A program made the position numbers and the translations under genes. 64,000 bases of DNA from Xiphias gladius (taxonomy: Eukaryota > Chordata > Actinopteri > Istiophoriformes > Xiphiidae), in assembly GCF_016859285.1 (NCBI RefSeq), contig NC_053406.1, positions 6,689,001-6,753,000 on the forward strand, read 5' to 3'. Below the pieces are notes generated by a model. That model saw only the letters and a list, made by a program, of their open reading frames with translations, was not told the DNA's origin and searched no databases. Below are positions 60,917 through 64,000 of this stretch, one piece after another (position 1 is the first letter of the stretch; every line of letters begins with the position of its first letter).

Positions 60917-61030
60917 GCGCCCGGGTGAGGGATGAGTCCATGTGGGACGGGACGGGGGGGGAGCTGTGTGTCTCCGTGGAGGTGGACCTCACCCCCCAAC
61001 CATCTCCCTCAGCAGGGGGATTGGGTTGAG

Positions 61031-61046
61031 AGTTCAATGGTCACCT
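61031..61046. promoter_or_regulatory. Possible nuclear-receptor element of apoa1
   Basis: AGTTCAATGGTCACCT holds two receptor-type half sites in inverted order with three bases between, about 145 bases upstream of the start site. Mammalian APOA1 is controlled through nuclear-receptor sites in this interval. Both half sites are imperfect. Confidence 0.25.
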
Positions 61047-61099
61047 GCTGGGAGGAGATCACTCAGCAAACACACCAACACGCACAGTCATAGATTCAC

Positions 61100-64000
61100 T
61101 ATGTATTAGCAGTGTCGTACGTGTACTGTAACTTTTACAGAAGTACAAACATTTCTCAGAAAAAGCCTCTAAATTCACCACATTATTTGGGACAACAGGA
61201 CACTTTACTGGTGGTAGATCTAAGATAGCTATTAGTATTTTTCTGCTTGATATAGACCTTTCTAATTTGTCCTGTGGCCAAGTCTCTCTTGTTGTGTAGA
61301 GGACATGAAAGGCATACCTAAATAAAAGGCAAGGCAGTATGAAGACGATAAAAAATTGCATTTTTTTTATAATGTCAAACAAATAGTAAAGAGACAGGAG
61401 AGCTGGATTGGGGAAGGGGAGTTGGTAGAAAGAATGGGGAAAAAATGGAGGACAAAAAAAGAGGAATGAAAAAGATGTGAAAAGGCTACAGAGAAAATAG
61501 TTAAAACTTCTCCACATAGCCTAATTATAGGTATCTCGCAGGGGTCTGTACTGGGTCCTGTTTTATTTTCTATATTTTTTGTAGCATAAACTTCAAACAA
61601 CAGTTTAGGTTACCTCCTTGGAGTGGTTTTCTTGCACACCATTTGTTACAGGAGAGTGTTTAGGAGAGGAAAGCCATATTATTAACAGTCCTAGTGCTTC
61701 CAAATGGCTGCAAAGAAAAAACAAACAAGAGCAAACAGAAGAAAGTGACCTTGATGCAATCAACTTGATGAAATGTAATCACATTTGATATCCGCTCAAT
61801 AAATTTGGGATAACAAATAAGCAAACACACATTCACGCACTAACAATACCACACAACAGAATGCGGTAATCTAGATACAGAGAATCGAGACAAACTTATC
61901 TCAGTTTACGGATAACAAAATTTGGGGTTGGTGTTTGCGATCATTAATGGGTCAAAGTGTGGTGTGTGCCATGCTGTTGTTTGTTGTCCTATCACCAGTG
62001 GACTTTGTCACCATGGCTTCATGTAGTTTGAGGAATAGGAATGATTATACTATACAGAGTTGTTTCTAAATGTACAGATATATGTGCATATCATGGATAG
62101 TATAAAGTCTTCTGTCAAACAAGTACTACCCACATAAAATGATTGCCTATACAAATGTTTATGCCTATTCTTTTGAGATTTTATGCAAGTTAAGATTTTA
62201 GAATTAACAGATATAAAGTTAAAGTATGTGATAAAGTCAGTAAAATGTTATTATATAAAAGATACATTAAAAAACGCTCTGGTTCAGTAACTATAAGTTT
62301 TACTTAAAACAGAAGGTGATGTAATGTACATATTTTCGGTCACACTTTTTTTACTTAGCCCTTGTGTATTAATGTGATGCAGAAATGACTCTGCAGAAGC
62401 ATCTGTTTGTGCTGATACGTGAAGCATGATATAAGGAAGATATTGCCCTTCCATATATCAAAGTCTGGGTATCTGCAGAGTGAAAGCTAGTTTAATATTG
62501 CAGGGTTATTAGGTGCAAGGTTAATCATTGTCGTCAGTGGTCAGTGGCATTCAACTGTAACCAAGAGACCGGTCTATGTTTCTTGCATAATGTAGTTCCA
62601 GTGGTATATATAATCAATACATGTTTCTCTGAATACCATTGCACTAAAGTTCTTGTACTGTCAGCACTTGCTCTGTGTGATTGCAACATGCCCAATGAAT
62701 GCCTTTTGCAACGTGTGGCAAGATGCTACAGCAAGAATTCGAATAATATACAGTAACACAGAGTACATGCAATATTCAAGACATTATAAAATGGGTAATG
62801 AACCCTTACAACGTTCTGTTTTGCAAGGACTGTGTGAAAGGAGTTTACTCAACTGGTCATTTTTGAGAATGTAGGTTGCATATTGAAAAGAGTTTGTAAT
62901 ATTTTGTTCTACCAAAGTGTGTAAAGGACAGGTTTAGTGTGCTGCCTTAACTCATTTTAACTACATAATTAGGTGGCAATTTATTTGGAGGAAATAGGAA
63001 CTGTACAAATTGTTTCAAGGTAGCTTTTCAGCTGTTAGATATCAGCAATTCTCCAATAATGTTTATGTCTTTTGAAAAACCTTTTCAAACATTTTTTAAT
63101 CAGAATCTACAGAATACATTGCCAGATAGTCATCGGCAATACACTAGTTGCCTACTACAACACAGACTAAATTTGTACCTTAAACTATCAGAACCTAAAC
63201 CTATATGGTGGATCAAACTGATTGCATATGGTCCTTTGTGGGCACATACAAGCTATTCTGTTGGGTTTCATTACATTTACATTTAATTACACAAACAAAA
63301 TTCCAGTTTCATCTTGTGACAGTTGAATCTTTGTTTGCAGCAATTCCTCTATTCCTGCTTAAAAGGCACATTTTACCATGCCTTGTCTTTCCCTACTTCC
63401 ATCTGCTGTTGTTATTTATTATCTGACACGGTGGTGTCTGTCTTCTCTCTCACGCCCTGACTACAAACTCATTCACTCTACCTTTTTATGAGCAGGAGCC
63501 AAGCTGAGCCTGATGACTCCTTGAAGACAGAGGGGTGACAGAACAGTCACCTATGCAAGCCTCATCAACGCCTGCCAGGTCCACAATGTTGTCATTAACT
63601 CTAGCCATTTGTCTGACACCAATTAGTAATATAACAGTCAGTGTGAAAGATGTAACAATTGAAGCACTAAAAGGTGACTGTCGACATTTGAGAAGTGCCT
63701 AATTTAGCCAAGCAAAGCAAGAGAATGGCCCTCGAATAAGTGTTGCATTACAATGGCCAAGTAAGGATGATTTCCATATCCTTGATATGCGGATACATTA
63801 GAGTGTGTTACTTTAAAACAGTACTATACTAATGCTGAATTAGTTGCTCAATCAATTATTCAATTGGCAAAAATTGGGTTTTGAAGCATTGGTTGGACAA
63901 AACAAGCAACCTTAAGATGCTTCTTTGGAGATTTTTCACTATTTTCTGACATCTTTCTAAACTAAAAAAGTAATTGAAAAAAATTATCAATAATAAAAAT
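61100..64000. other. Terminal stretch without a recognisable gene
   Basis: AT-rich DNA upstream of apoa1. Open frames are short and show no family motif, splice partner or codon pattern. I see no gene, RNA gene or clear mobile element. Confidence 0.55.

Overview
This is vertebrate genomic DNA, almost certainly from a bony (teleost) fish. Genes are split by GT-AG introns, AATAAA polyadenylation signals are present, and (CA)n microsatellites are long and frequent. The gene complement (C1q-like genes, tagln, pcsk7, bace1, a Tbx1/10-type T-box gene, a teleost-type apoA-I) fits a percomorph-like fish, but the species cannot be fixed from sequence alone. No bacterial, phage or CRISPR content was seen. 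Gene models were built by hand, joining exons at splice sites, checking that reading frame is kept across each junction and comparing with remembered family sequences. | Layout, left to right. (1) 1-10.1 kb: three plus-strand genes for secreted C1q-domain proteins. The first two (66/176-980 and 2501-3533) are a recent tandem pair with the C1q domain in one exon. The third (8237-9867) is divergent, has a Cys-rich neck and splits the C1q domain over four exons. (2) 10.1-14.4 kb: mostly gene-free, with simple repeats, a strong hairpin and one doubtful minus-strand small ORF. (3) 14.6-21.45 kb: tagln (transgelin/SM22-alpha), plus strand, with two perfect CArG boxes upstream of a non-coding first exon and a 5.2 kb first intron. 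(4) 22.9-39.0 kb: pcsk7, minus strand, 16 coding exons, full catalytic triad and C-terminal membrane anchor; its tail converges on tagln, as in human. (5) 40.1-52.3 kb: bace1, minus strand, 9 coding exons, both aspartic-protease motifs, membrane anchor and C-terminal dileucine signal. (6) 54.27-57.1 kb: a compact Tbx10-like T-box gene, minus strand, 8 coding exons. (7) 58.77-60.9 kb: apoa1, minus strand, with a clear TATA box and polyadenylation signal. (8) 61.1-64.0 kb: no recognisable gene. | The genes do not form one pathway. The tagln-pcsk7 convergent pair and nearby bace1 are the conserved 11q23-type neighbourhood (human TAGLN-PCSK7-RNF214-BACE1). RNF214 is not seen between pcsk7 and bace1 here, and apoa1 and a T-box gene lie much closer than in human. 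The most notable observations are: an exon-3 deletion and uncertain start in the first C1q gene; a pure poly-C splice acceptor tract in the second; microsatellites built directly into splice acceptors of tbx10 and pcsk7; an A-B-A direct-repeat structure beside the pcsk7 catalytic-serine exon; an unusual Arg/Gly- then Glu-rich cytoplasmic tail in Pcsk7; and a poly-Ala, tetra-Arg prodomain in Bace1. I found no convincing wholly new system.
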